From assembly GCA_020629335.1 (NCBI GenBank), contig JAHDDN010000041.1, positions 1 through 21,466 of the forward strand: a stretch of 21,466 bases of DNA, in the 5' to 3' direction. Below are positions 1 through 6,781 of this stretch, in pieces. Position 1 is the stretch's first letter; each line of letters starts with the position of its first letter. Source of the DNA: Chitinophagales bacterium. GTDB lineage: Bacteria > Bacteroidota > Bacteroidia > Chitinophagales > UBA2359. A program made the position numbers and the translations under genes. The notes beneath the pieces are model-generated. The model saw nothing but the letters and a program-made list of their open reading frames with translations. It searched no databases and was not told the DNA's origin.

Positions 1-107
1 TTTGACCAGGGCGTAAAGAATTTGGCAATGACGAGTGGATTGTCCGTCTCGGATTGATCGCCAATTTGGGCGAATCGTTTTTTGAGGGCGGCTGTCATGA
101 GTTTCAT
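1..107 (-). CDS. DUF2958 domain protein, N-terminal part only
   Basis: The minus strand reads from an ATG at 107 and stays open to the window edge, giving 35 residues beginning MKLMTAALKKRFAQIGDQS and continuing to DNPLVIAKFFTPW. This matches the conserved start of DUF2958 proteins (a Met-Lys-Leu-Met opening, then KRF, then VIAKFF.P). These are small proteins of unknown function that are common on plasmids, integrative elements and phage-like islands. The rest of the gene lies outside the window, so its integrity cannot be judged. A diverged repeat lies about 58 nt upstream of the start and recurs at a similar distance from the minus-strand gene at 2926-3189. Confidence 0.75.
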   Translation of the reverse strand, partial: MKLMTAALKKRFAQIGDQSETDNPLVIAKFFTPWS

Positions 108-532
108 TAGATTTAGGGTTAGGAAATAAATCTACCAATGAATGGCCTTGAAGGGAGGGAGCGGTAAGGAGGAACTCGCAGAGGCAAATCCTTTTGAGTG
201 AGCGAGTGTAAAGGCATCATGCAGTAGTAGTTATTTCTCTAAAGCAAAGGAAACTGGACGCTCTAAAAATAAGATTCATACGAAGCGAGAAAGTAGGAGA
301 GGACAGAGAAACAAATAGCCAAATGATGAAAGAGCGTTGGTATGAACATGGAAAGCCACCACACGAAACGGAATTGATGGCTTTGGTTAGGAACGACTGA
401 ATGCGGAGCTTCTTAAAGAGCTTTCAAAGGCAGGGGATAAAAATCGGAGAGTCAACCGAATAAGATGAAGCATTGCAAGTAAAGGAAATATACTTGAGGA
501 TAACTTGAAAGATTAATTTTGTGCTTTATCAT
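108..532. other. Intergenic stretch without a recognisable gene
   Basis: All frames of useful length are broken by stops and I see no RNA gene. The only structure noticed is the diverged repeat at 166-193. It has a higher G and lower T content on the plus strand than the flanking genes, and may be decayed mobile-element DNA. Confidence 0.5.
166..193. repeat. Diverged repeat copy 1, upstream of the DUF2958 gene
   Basis: Contains AAGGAGGAACT and then AGGCAAATCCTT, separated by a few bases. The same two blocks recur at 3250-3275 with a two-base difference in spacing. Read on the minus strand, each copy ends about 58-60 nt before a minus-strand start codon (107 and 3189), so it may be a shared promoter or leader segment. 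Confidence 0.5.
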
Positions 533-562
533 ACATATTGTTGTATATATACAACAATATGT
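533..562. promoter_or_regulatory. 30-bp perfect palindrome, distal candidate operator
   Basis: The left half is ACATATTGTTGTATA and the right half is its exact reverse complement. The core TTGTATATATACAA is shared with the palindrome at 723-746. It lies about 200 bp upstream of the antitoxin start. AbiEi antitoxins of known systems autoregulate by binding inverted repeats in their own promoter, so an operator role is plausible but not shown. Confidence 0.6.
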
Positions 563-620
563 GGGATTTTTAGGTTCATTGAAAATCATTTAACATCCTA
601 AAAAATCATTTTTATTAGGT

Positions 621-648
621 GATTTGTAAGGATATATCCTTACAAATC
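621..648. promoter_or_regulatory. 28-bp perfect palindrome, middle candidate operator
   Basis: The left half is GATTTGTAAGGATA and the right half is its exact reverse complement. It shares the central TATA with the palindromes on either side, but the outer sequence differs. Centre-to-centre distances are 87 bp to the distal site and 100 bp to the proximal site. Confidence 0.55.
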
Positions 649-713
649 TAAAATTTTTAAATTAAAAAAGCAACTTTAATCCCTTAATAATAGGATTTTT
701 ACAAAAAAAATAC

Positions 714-721
714 TACCTTTG
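714..721 (+). promoter_or_regulatory. Bacteroidota -7 box of the antitoxin gene
   Basis: TACCTTTG matches the Bacteroidota TAnnTTTG element exactly. No clear TTG element is seen at the -33 position. Transcription would start near 728, inside the proximal palindrome and about 32 nt before the ATG at 760. Confidence 0.5.
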
Positions 722-722
722 T

Positions 723-746
723 ACTAATTGTATATATACAATTAGT
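723..746. promoter_or_regulatory. 24-bp perfect palindrome over the predicted transcription start
   Basis: The left half is ACTAATTGTATA and the right half is its exact reverse complement. It begins two bases after the -7 box and ends 13 bases before the antitoxin ATG, an ideal place for an autorepressor operator. It shares the TTGTATATATACAA core with the site at 533-562. Confidence 0.6.
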
Positions 747-759
747 TAAAGAGGTTATA

Positions 760-1647
760 ATGCCAAGAATATCCGCATTCACAATTGCACAAGAAGACAT
801 AGAAAAACATTTCGATAGCTTAAAATATATGTTTTTCACAATTGAAGATTTAGAAAAAATTTTTATTGAGAATAGAACATTTTGGAGACTCCCTAAATCA
901 TGGCATGTTTATAAATTCATAGAAGCATTAGAGACCAAAACAGATAAGTTCGAATTCATAGATCTGGAATTTCCCAATCGTACTATTTCAAGAATGGTCT
1001 GGGGTTCACCTTCTCCAAGCGAAATAGCAACCTCTCTACGTAAATCAGCCTACCTGAGTCATTATTCCGCTTTATTTGCTCACGGCCTTACTGATCAAAT
1101 TTCTAAAACAATTTATGTAACGGCTGAACGAGTTACTAAGAGTAGTAAAGGTACTTTAACCCAAAAAGGGATTAATAGTGCATTTAGTAAGCCGCAAAGG
1201 GTTAGTCAGAATATTGCCTCTTTAAATGACCGACAGGATATATGCTTATTAGAAGGGAAGCATACGAATAGGGTAGGTGTGATGACAACTAATAAAGGAT
1301 TGAGGATAACGAATGTAGAACGGACGTTGATAGATGCAACGGTGCGTCCTATGTATTGTGGGGGGATTTATGAGGTGCAGGAAGCCTTTATTCGGGCTGC
1401 TGATATGGTTTCTATTAACAAGCTAGCAGCACTCTTGAAAAAGGTGGATTATGCTTATCCATATCATCAGGCTATTGGGTTTTATTTGGAAAGGGCAGGG
1501 GTTTATAAAGATAGCCAAATGGATCTGCTCAGGCGTTTTGATATGGAGTATGATTTTTATCTCACCTATAATATGAAAGATGCGGCCTACTCTAAAGAAT
1601 GGAAACTCTATTATCCGAAGAATTTTATGGGTAAATCTTCAGGGTAG
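760..1647 (+). CDS. AbiEi-like type IV antitoxin / transcriptional regulator
   Basis: This 295-residue protein resembles the AbiEi (DUF6088-like) antitoxin family. A winged-helix-type N-terminal region (about residues 1-80) is followed by the typical block SAYLSHYSALFAHGLTDQ (about 96-113), the TNVERTLIDATVRP segment (about 188-201), and the C-terminal YHQAIGFYLERAG (about 238-250), then FDFYLT-like and KLYYPKNF signatures. In known AbiE pairs this protein represses its own promoter and counteracts the nucleotidyltransferase toxin. The ATG at 760 sits just after a -7 box and a palindrome, which supports this start. The matching toxin gene lies immediately downstream but on the other strand, with only 9 bp between the two stop codons. 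That layout is odd, because abiE genes normally form one operon. Confidence 0.8.
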   Translation: MPRISAFTIAQEDIEKHFDSLKYMFFTIEDLEKIFIENRTFWRLPKSWHVYKFIEALETKTDKFEFIDLEFPNRTISRMVWGSPSPSEIATSLRKSAYLSHYSALFAHGLTDQISKTIYVTAERVTKSSKGTLTQKGINSAFSKPQRVSQNIASLNDRQDICLLEGKHTNRVGVMTTNKGLRITNVERTLIDATVRPMYCGGIYEVQEAFIRAADMVSINKLAALLKKVDYAYPYHQAIGFYLERAGVYKDSQMDLLRRFDMEYDFYLTYNMKDAAYSKEWKLYYPKNFMGKSSG

Positions 1648-1656
1648 AAGGTTTTT

Positions 1657-2538
1657 TTAGAACTGTAGTTGGCTAAACTGACTGATTACATACTCAAAGT
1701 AGTAATCGAAGACTTTTAAATCAGTGTCTTTTGATACTGTATCTTTGAGGGAGGATTCAAAGTTTTCTCTGTGAAATTCTCGCTCTTCAGGAATACGTTG
1801 GATGTATTTTAATGGTACTTTTTTGACTTTAAAGATGTTTCGGATGAGTTCTTTATTTTCTTCAGTTGATGGGTTTATATCGAATGTTTTGATTAGTAGT
1901 TCAATATCGTAAAAATCACGGCCTCTGCTTTTACGAGTGAAGGTTTTTACAATGTCTTTATAGTCGGATATTTGCTGGCAAATTGCTCGTAATTTTTCAA
2001 AGACAATCATTTCGGGGCTATACACATAGATGGTGAAGTCTTCAAAATCATTTACTTTTTTAGTAGCAATATACTCATAGCTACTAATATCAATTTTGAA
2101 TTTGGTGCTGCCTTTTTTTCCTACTGGTAGAGATCGGCGAATAATGGCATTATTATCATTTCCTAATTCTTCGAATAGCTCCATAGGAATGACTTTAAAA
2201 ACAACTTGATAACCACCCCAAAAATCTTGTACTTCTGTTGGTAGTTTGATAGGTCTTTTTTCAAATTTGATATCATGGACAAGTAAGTTGTCTTCTTCGA
2301 ATGTTGTGATTAATGTTCTTTCTATTTTTTGAGCAATCTCTATTTCTTCTTCTTCGCTCAGTCCTTCTGCCATTGAAAAATCTAAATCTAAAGATGCTCT
2401 ACCCGAAATTTTATAAATCATATCAATGGCGCTCCCCCCTTTGAAAATAAGGGTTTCCATTAAGTCATCATCTGAGATCATCGCTAAGACCGCTAAACGT
2501 TTGATACGGCCAATTAATTCTAAATCCAGTTCTTTCAC
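1657..2538 (-). CDS. AbiEii/AbiGii-family nucleotidyltransferase toxin
   Basis: This 293-residue protein has the motifs of the AbiEii toxin family: KGGSAIDMIY (Gly-Gly-Ser at 34-36) and ASLDLDFS with the metal-binding Asp pair at 51 and 53. A third acidic position is D150 in FKIDISS. The C-terminal EKLRAI (181-186) and GRDFYDIELL (206-215) signatures are also present. AbiEii toxins are nucleotidyltransferases that block growth, giving abortive infection. All catalytic motifs look intact. The start is a GTG at 2538; no in-frame ATG lies between it and the upstream stop (2551-2553), so the true start is less certain than usual. No palindrome or obvious promoter like that of the antitoxin is seen before it. 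Convergent with the AbiEi-like gene. Confidence 0.85.
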   Translation of the reverse strand: MKELDLELIGRIKRLAVLAMISDDDLMETLIFKGGSAIDMIYKISGRASLDLDFSMAEGLSEEEEIEIAQKIERTLITTFEEDNLLVHDIKFEKRPIKLPTEVQDFWGGYQVVFKVIPMELFEELGNDNNAIIRRSLPVGKKGSTKFKIDISSYEYIATKKVNDFEDFTIYVYSPEMIVFEKLRAICQQISDYKDIVKTFTRKSRGRDFYDIELLIKTFDINPSTEENKELIRNIFKVKKVPLKYIQRIPEEREFHRENFESSLKDTVSKDTDLKVFDYYFEYVISQFSQLQF

Positions 2539-2925
2539 TAAGCATGGAATTTATGAGATTAAAAATTCTAAAAATAAACATATTATTGGACTCTTATAGC
2601 AAATAGTTATAAAAAGTTGGGTAGGGAACGATTTGAGTAATATAAAGACTGTAGAAAGTGGTATTAGCTCATAGCTCAAAAGGGAGTATGCGGCCTCGAT
2701 AGGAGTGGTATGAGCCGTATATGCGACTGATTACGGAGCTTAGTTATGCGCAGGCTCCAATAAGAGACAAGCAGAACTTAGCGTAGTAGCTGACGCATAG
2801 GCTTATACAAACGTATAGCGAGATAAGCCGCCCAAATAAAAAACAAATTATTTATCAATGTTGGCGTTTGAAATGGGGTGGTTGAAAAAAAGAGAGAGCC
2901 GAAACTCCCTCTGAAAATCTGCGGA
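2539..2925. other. Intergenic stretch without a recognisable gene
   Basis: No frame of useful length is open on either strand, and I recognise no RNA fold or mobile-element end. It must contain the promoter of the minus-strand toxin gene near its left side, but no good TAnnTTTG element was found there. Confidence 0.45.
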
Positions 2926-3189
2926 TTAGCTTTCTACTTTGAATACTTTAGAGTAGAAAAGTAGGTAATCTATTTGCTTATCAGTTAGAGAAAAATCTAT
3001 CATAAAGTGGATTCTCGTTAAATGGAGTGCTTCTTTTTCTGAATGAGCCATGACTGAATGTAAATAGGCTCCTGAATCAATTTCAAGCTTTAAGTTGAGG
3101 GTTTCTTTGGTGATGGTACAAAGTGAGCGGTGGCTAAAATAGATGATGAGATATTTGTCTTTCGGAAGTGATTTGTTTGGATTGTCCAT
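2926..3189 (-). CDS. Small hypothetical protein, 87 residues
   Basis: Not recognised. The frame stays open upstream to a TTG at 3231, but the ATG at 3189 (MDNPNKSLPKDKYLIIYFSH) is the better start. It puts the repeat shared with the DUF2958 gene at about 60 nt upstream, nearly the same distance as there. The sequence alternates hydrophobic and polar residues (KYLIIYF, KLEIDSG) and then has a helical part ending QIDYLLFYSKVFKVES. It has no signal peptide, membrane segment or catalytic motif that I can name. The conserved upstream repeat is the main argument that this is a real gene. Confidence 0.45.
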   Translation of the reverse strand: MDNPNKSLPKDKYLIIYFSHRSLCTITKETLNLKLEIDSGAYLHSVMAHSEKEALHLTRIHFMIDFSLTDKQIDYLLFYSKVFKVES

Positions 3190-3249
3190 TTGAATAAGAT
3201 TAAGAATTACGGACACTACGGTTTTGGCCAAAGGCTATCATGGCTGTCA

Positions 3250-3275
3250 AAGGAGGAACTTACAGGCAAATCCTT
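3250..3275. repeat. Diverged repeat copy 2, upstream of the small minus-strand gene
   Basis: Blocks AAGGAGGAACT and AGGCAAATCCTT match the copy at 166-193 and lie about 60 nt upstream of the ATG at 3189 on the minus strand. On that strand the copy contains GGATTTGCC, a partial resemblance to a Bacteroidota -7 element. Confidence 0.5.
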
Positions 3276-3595
3276 GATAGGCAAATGATGCTTTGGCAGG
3301 GTAGTGATCGTTGAAATTCTTATCTATTGGGCAGGGCAAACAAAAGGCTTGGCCGAATGACTCATCGTATTTTGGGTGAAGTGAATTTTGTGGCGAATGA
3401 TTTTATCAACTTGATGCTTGAAATGGATTGATGGATTTATTCAGTCTGGTGAAGATTACTGACTGATGAGTTAGGGGATTTTAGAGGGAGTGAGAGGAAT
3501 ATCTTTTTTGGTGTGAGTTTGGGAAGGGTAGGGGAAAGGATTTTTGCTGGTAAGAAGAAAAAAGAGGATAGAAATCAAAAATTAGTTTTTATTTA

Positions 3596-3603
3596 TAAAT
3601 TTG
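3596..3603 (+). promoter_or_regulatory. Bacteroidota -7 box of the TIR gene
   Basis: TAAATTTG fits TAnnTTTG exactly. The implied transcription start near 3610 gives a leader of about 29 nt to the ATG at 3639, which is the reason for preferring that start over the one at 3513. No convincing -33 element is seen. Confidence 0.4.
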
Positions 3604-3638
3604 TGATTTATAACGTTTTTAACTTAAATAGAATAAGC

Positions 3639-4673
3639 ATGAGTACATTTAGATGCCCGTTTACTGATATTGAAATACCGCGTGATAATTTAAAAATATC
3701 TCGTTCAAATTTTCATCACTATTATTATCCGATACCTCACACTGATGGTGAATGTTATATTTCAATTTGTATAGCGTTAATGGATCCGATACTTCGCAAA
3801 GAATTTACTGAATGGGATCAATTTAACCAGATCAAGTCAATCATTCTGTATGAAGCAATAAATAATAATTTAAAAGAATTAGGAGGGGAGATTATTCACT
3901 GGGATTGTGGAAATGCAAGTAAACATCCAAATCAGTTGGTACTAAAAGATGCTTTTGATGATATATTAAGAAGTGGTAAATATCCGATTAATAGAAAACA
4001 AAAAACGGATAATTTTTTGATATCAATCAAAAATAATCAAAAACAAGATGGAGATGAATTGGTATTAATTGATAAAACTTTCTTTTGGGGGAATTTATTT
4101 TTTAAAGGTTTTAAAGAAATGATATATTATGGAGAAGAGTTAGAGCGAAAAAACTTTGTATCATTAAAAGACAATGTCATTCGCTTAACGTTTGAGGGAC
4201 AAGACTATGTTGAAGAATTCTTAATGAGACAAGAAAAAGGTGTTGCTCAGGCTTTCTCGCCTCCTGAATATGAAATAGGATTGTCATTTGCAGGGGAACA
4301 AAGAGAATATGTAGAGCAAGTAGCCAATGCACTTAAAGCTCAAGGAGTCAATGTTTTTTATGATACATTTGAGCAGATTGATTTGTGGGGTAAGGACTTA
4401 TATCAACATTTAAATGAAATTTATAGAACTAAATGTAAGTATTGTATTGTGTTTTTGTCTAAAGATTATGCAAAGAAAGTATGGACAAAACATGAACTCA
4501 AGGCTGCTCAAGCCAGAGCCTTTCAGGAAAATAAAGAATATATACTGCCTGTGAGATTTGATGATACAGAAATGCCTGGTATTAATCTGACAACAGGATA
4601 TTTATCAACTAAACAATTTTCTCCTGATGAAATTGCAGAAATGGCCATAGGCAAATTACACCCCCCAAATTAA
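3639..4673 (+). CDS. TIR-domain protein with an unrecognised N-terminal region
   Basis: From the ATG at 3639 this is 344 residues (MSTFRCPFTDIEI...). The C-terminal third is a bacterial TIR domain (about residues 211-335). It opens with YEIGLSFAGEQREYVEQVA, continues with GVNVFYDTFEQ and CIVFLSKDYAKKVWTKHELKA, and closes with ILPVRFDDTEMPG. The glutamate of KHELKA (E286) is in the position of the catalytic Glu of NAD-cleaving TIR enzymes. The first 200 residues are not recognised. They hold CPFTD near the start and a DxG-rich middle, and presumably sense a signal or a partner. Bacterial TIR proteins commonly act in antiphage defence by NAD+ degradation or signal production, and the neighbouring AbiE and type I restriction remnants agree. 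No partner gene is adjacent, so it may act alone. Confidence 0.85.
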   Translation: MSTFRCPFTDIEIPRDNLKISRSNFHHYYYPIPHTDGECYISICIALMDPILRKEFTEWDQFNQIKSIILYEAINNNLKELGGEIIHWDCGNASKHPNQLVLKDAFDDILRSGKYPINRKQKTDNFLISIKNNQKQDGDELVLIDKTFFWGNLFFKGFKEMIYYGEELERKNFVSLKDNVIRLTFEGQDYVEEFLMRQEKGVAQAFSPPEYEIGLSFAGEQREYVEQVANALKAQGVNVFYDTFEQIDLWGKDLYQHLNEIYRTKCKYCIVFLSKDYAKKVWTKHELKAAQARAFQENKEYILPVRFDDTEMPGINLTTGYLSTKQFSPDEIAEMAIGKLHPPN

Positions 4674-4805
4674 TTTTAGAGATTCATTGTTTCTTATCTT
4701 AATGATTAGCAAAGAAACATCTTTACTATAATGAGATAAAAATATACTATTTTGTGCGATAGGAGGGTTATCTCGCAGTATTTTAATTTATGAATAGAGA
4801 ATGTC

Positions 4806-4967
4806 ATGAACCAGAGTAAACAGAATAAGATCATTAACTTCATTTGGGGCATCGCTAATGATGTGCTGCGTGATGTGTATGTGAGAGGGAAGTATCGGGA
4901 TATTATATTGCCTTTTACGGTGATTCGGCGCTTGGGAGGGGAGAAGCATAAATCTGTGAGCGTATGA
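4806..4967 (+). pseudogene. hsdM: hsdM N-terminal stub (type I methyltransferase remnant)
   Basis: ATG at 4806 opens a 53-codon frame. Its first about 43 residues (MNQSKQNKIINFIWGIAND, then VLRDVYVRGKYRDIILPFTVIRRL) are the conserved N-terminus of type I modification subunits. After VIRRL the sequence departs to GGEKHKSVSV and stops at 4965-4967. Functional HsdM is about ten times longer and has SAM-binding and NPPF motifs that are absent here, so this is a deletion remnant. Its stop overlaps the start of the DUF1016 gene (ATGA), so the stub may still set up translation of that gene. Confidence 0.85.
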
Positions 4968-6040
4968 AATTAGCCGAACTCATACAGAATATCCGGAGCG
5001 TACAGCAACAGTTGCAACAAACTGTGGCGAGTTCTGTCAATCAGGGTTTGTCTGTCCGTAATTGGTTAGTGGGTTATTATTTGGTAGAATTTCAGCAAAA
5101 AGGCGAAGAACGTGCTAAATATGGAGATCAGCTTTTGGCTACTGTTTCAAAGAAAATCAATCAAAAAGGATTTTCTACAGCCAACCTAAGCCGCTATCGT
5201 CAGTTTTATATGACCTATCCCAAATTATTGGAGAGTAGTTCATCGGAATTCCAAAAAATTCCAACTGCTTCAATTCTTGCGTCACTGACGCAAGAATTAA
5301 AAGAAGATGTAAAACAGCATCCAGAAGTGGTACAAAAGCTGTCTTTTACTCACTTTGTTGAACTCATCAAAATAGAAGATCCCTTCAAGCGATATTTCTA
5401 TGAAGTGCTTTGCATCAAGGGTACCTGGTCTGTTCGGGAACTCAAAAGGCAAATTCACTCATTGTATTATGAGCGAACGGCGATGTCCAAGGATAAATCA
5501 TTGCTCACGAAAATGACGCATGAGCAAGCAGAAAAAGCTTCGCCATCAGATCAAATCAAGGATATTTACGTTTTTGAGTTTCTTAATTTGCCACAAAAGC
5601 ACCTTGTGACGGAAACTGAATTGGAAGTGGCCTTATTGGATAATTTGCAGCACTTAATTTTGGAGTTGGGTGAAGGGTTTTGTTTTGAGGCCAGACAGAA
5701 GCGGATATTGATAGGAGAGGAGTACTTCTTTATTGATTTGGTTTTTTACCATCGTATACTAAAGTGCCATGTTTTGATTGATCTAAAAATGGACAAATTT
5801 AAGCATCTCCACGTAGGGCAAGTAAATACCTACATCAACTATTACAATGACCAAATCAAACAGGCTGACGATAATCCAGCAATAGGCATACTCTTAGTAA
5901 CAGATAAAAATAAAGCATTGGTGAAATATGCTACAGCAGGAATGGAAGAGCAAGTATTTATTCAAAAGTATATGGTAGAGTTACCAACAGAAGAGTATAT
6001 AATGGCAGAAATACAAAAATTGATAGACGAGCAGTTATAA
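4964..6040 (+). CDS. DUF1016/YhcG-type PD-(D/E)XK nuclease
   Basis: This 358-residue protein matches the DUF1016 (YhcG) family. The N-terminal domain contains VRNWLVGYYLVEFQQKG (31-47), NLSRYRQFYMTYPKL (74-88) and WSVRELKRQIHSLYYER (155-171). The C-terminal nuclease domain has YFFIDLVFYHR (D258) and VLIDLKMDKF (D273, K275), followed by GQVNTYINYY (285-294). This fits the PD-(D/E)XK core with Asp in place of the commoner Glu. Members often sit as passengers inside type I restriction loci, as here: the gene overlaps the hsdM stub by four bases and is followed by an hsdR remnant. The family has been linked to Holliday-junction or DNA-end processing and to defence, but its exact role is not settled. 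A 27-bp inverted repeat lies inside the linker-coding region. Confidence 0.9.
   Translation: MKLAELIQNIRSVQQQLQQTVASSVNQGLSVRNWLVGYYLVEFQQKGEERAKYGDQLLATVSKKINQKGFSTANLSRYRQFYMTYPKLLESSSSEFQKIPTASILASLTQELKEDVKQHPEVVQKLSFTHFVELIKIEDPFKRYFYEVLCIKGTWSVRELKRQIHSLYYERTAMSKDKSLLTKMTHEQAEKASPSDQIKDIYVFEFLNLPQKHLVTETELEVALLDNLQHLILELGEGFCFEARQKRILIGEEYFFIDLVFYHRILKCHVLIDLKMDKFKHLHVGQVNTYINYYNDQIKQADDNPAIGILLVTDKNKALVKYATAGMEEQVFIQKYMVELPTEEYIMAEIQKLIDEQL
5272..5298. repeat. 13-bp perfect inverted repeat inside the DUF1016 gene
   Basis: AATTCTTGCGTCA, one central C, then the exact reverse complement. It falls in the codons for about residues 103-112 (SILASLTQEL), in the linker between the N-terminal domain and the middle of the protein. 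The mRNA would form a 13-bp hairpin there. Confidence 0.75.
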
Positions 6041-6102
6041 AGTTAAACAAACGAAGACAATTTATAAGTTGAGGTAGCACTTCGTTTTTGAGAGTACGGA
6101 GG

Positions 6103-6186
6103 TTTATAAATAATGATGATTTCCGTAGAATGAATTGTGATTTTATCTTTGAGAATCTTTGGGGGGAGAGAATCTGTATAAAATAA
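6103..6186 (+). pseudogene. hsdR: Remnant of the hsdR extreme 3' end
   Basis: The reading frame FINNDDFRRMNCDFIFENL followed by WGERICIK and a stop (6184-6186) resembles the last residues of type I HsdR, whose C-terminus typically reads like FxDNxxFxRW..D.vF. The frame has no start and its upstream part (back to a stop at 6070-6072) is not HsdR-like. It shares 19 exact bases with the second hsdR remnant at 8152-8583. The assignment is tentative because the fragment is short. Confidence 0.4.
6110..6128 (+). repeat. 19-bp direct repeat, left copy
   Basis: ATAATGATGATTTCCGTAG, identical to 8462-8480 and in the same orientation, 2352 bp apart. In both copies it encodes Asn-Asp-Asp-Phe-Arg-Arg in an hsdR-like frame. 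The flanks diverge on both sides. Confidence 0.75.
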
Positions 6187-6191
6187 ATGTA

Positions 6192-6223
6192 ATGGGGAGA
6201 TAATATCAAATCGTTCTCCCCAT
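6192..6223 (-). terminator. Hairpin terminator after the 55-residue gene
   Basis: A 9-bp perfect stem (ATGGGGAGA at 6192-6200 with its complement at 6215-6223) and a 14-nt loop lie 8 nt beyond the stop of the minus-strand gene at 6232. The sequence that follows on the minus strand is AT-rich but lacks a clean T run, so it may be a weak or bidirectional terminator. Confidence 0.5.
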
Positions 6224-6231
6224 CAATCAGC

Positions 6232-6399
6232 CTATGCGTAACTGGTAAGTTTCCAAGTAACAGCTTTACCTTTATACGGAGACATTCTGTTACCTTTCGC
6301 AATAGGTGCAGTTGTAGATGGAGTTCCAACTACTTTCCAAACACCGCTTTCAGGACAAGATTGACCTGTTTTTGCGGTAGTGCCTAATGGCTTCTTCAT
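6232..6399 (-). CDS. 55-residue hypothetical protein with a CPESGVW motif
   Basis: ATG at 6399 opens MKKPLGTTAKTGQSCPESGV, then WKVVGTPSTTAPIAKGNRMS and PYKGKAVTWKLTSYA. I do not recognise the family with certainty. The pattern of a Gly-Gln-x-Cys-Pro-x-Ser-Gly-Val-Trp turn, a Gly-Asn-x-Met-x-Pro segment and a terminal Trp-x-Leu looks like a compact beta-rich fold. It has only one cysteine and no membrane segment. The gene lies 54 nt downstream of the DUF2188 gene on the same strand and is followed by a hairpin, so the two probably form an operon. Small proteins of this kind often accompany mobile defence genes, but no function is proposed. Confidence 0.6.
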   Translation of the reverse strand: MKKPLGTTAKTGQSCPESGVWKVVGTPSTTAPIAKGNRMSPYKGKAVTWKLTSYA

Positions 6400-6453
6400 G
6401 ATAATAAATTAAAGTTAAAAAATACGGTTTATATCGTAAATGGTTATCCAGAG

Positions 6454-6672
6454 TTATCCTTTTGGAGGGTACGGATCATTTCCATATCTATAACCTTCTC
6501 GGAATTTACCATCTCTTCCTTGAATAGTAAGTTCTGAGTTAGCATTTTTGGCTAGTTTTTTTCCAAAATTAATTGCCTCTTTTTGTGTGGAGAAGTTACG
6601 AGAAGCACGAGATGCTCCACCTTTTTTTACTGACCATTGGCCATTTTTTCGAGTTACGAAATAATTTTTCAT
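6454..6672 (-). CDS. DUF2188 domain protein
   Basis: The 72-residue product contains the DUF2188 pattern in full: NGQWSVKKGGASRASRNFST (10-29), then QKEAINFGKKLAKNANSEL with TIQGRDGKFRE, and the ending YGNDPYPPKG. DUF2188 proteins are small and stand-alone, and their function is unknown. ATG at 6672 is the only good start. The gene diverges from the LexA/S24-type repressor, and one of the two GTTC-N11-GAAC sites lies 52 bp upstream of its start, so the repressor may control it. It is probably cotranscribed with the 55-residue gene. Confidence 0.85.
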   Translation of the reverse strand: MKNYFVTRKNGQWSVKKGGASRASRNFSTQKEAINFGKKLAKNANSELTIQGRDGKFREGYRYGNDPYPPKG

Positions 6673-6723
6673 CTGAAATATTTTATGTGATAAAAAAATG
6701 CATTATATTGAACACCGAATGAC

Positions 6724-6742
6724 GTTCCTATTATTTCAGAAC
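6724..6742. promoter_or_regulatory. GTTC-N11-GAAC inverted repeat, site 1
   Basis: GTTC at 6724-6727 and GAAC at 6739-6742, separated by 11 AT-rich bases. It lies on the DUF2188 side of the divergent region. The same spacing and arms recur at 6782-6800, 58 bp away, which makes a shared binding protein likely. The adjacent S24 repressor is the obvious candidate. Confidence 0.55.
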
Positions 6743-6764
6743 ATTAAACATTGTACAATAGTTT

Positions 6765-6772
6765 TAAGTTTG
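6765..6772 (+). promoter_or_regulatory. Bacteroidota -7 box of the S24 repressor gene
   Basis: TAAGTTTG fits TAnnTTTG exactly. Transcription would start near 6779, just before operator site 2, about 36 nt from the ATG at 6815. Confidence 0.5.
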
Positions 6773-6781
6773 AAAAAAAAT

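Larger units (their letters stand above)
3190..3638. other. Intergenic stretch before the TIR gene
   Basis: It holds the second copy of the diverged repeat (3250-3275) and the TIR gene promoter (3596-3603). Only frames of about 20-30 codons are open otherwise. The frame of the TIR gene is open back to 3513, but that extension is lysine-rich and lies mostly upstream of the predicted transcription start. Confidence 0.45.

Noticed and set aside
5958..6329. Open frame of 123 codons on the minus strand
   Set aside because: It overlaps the end of the DUF1016 gene and the better-supported 55-residue gene in another frame, and its composition shows no protein-like pattern.
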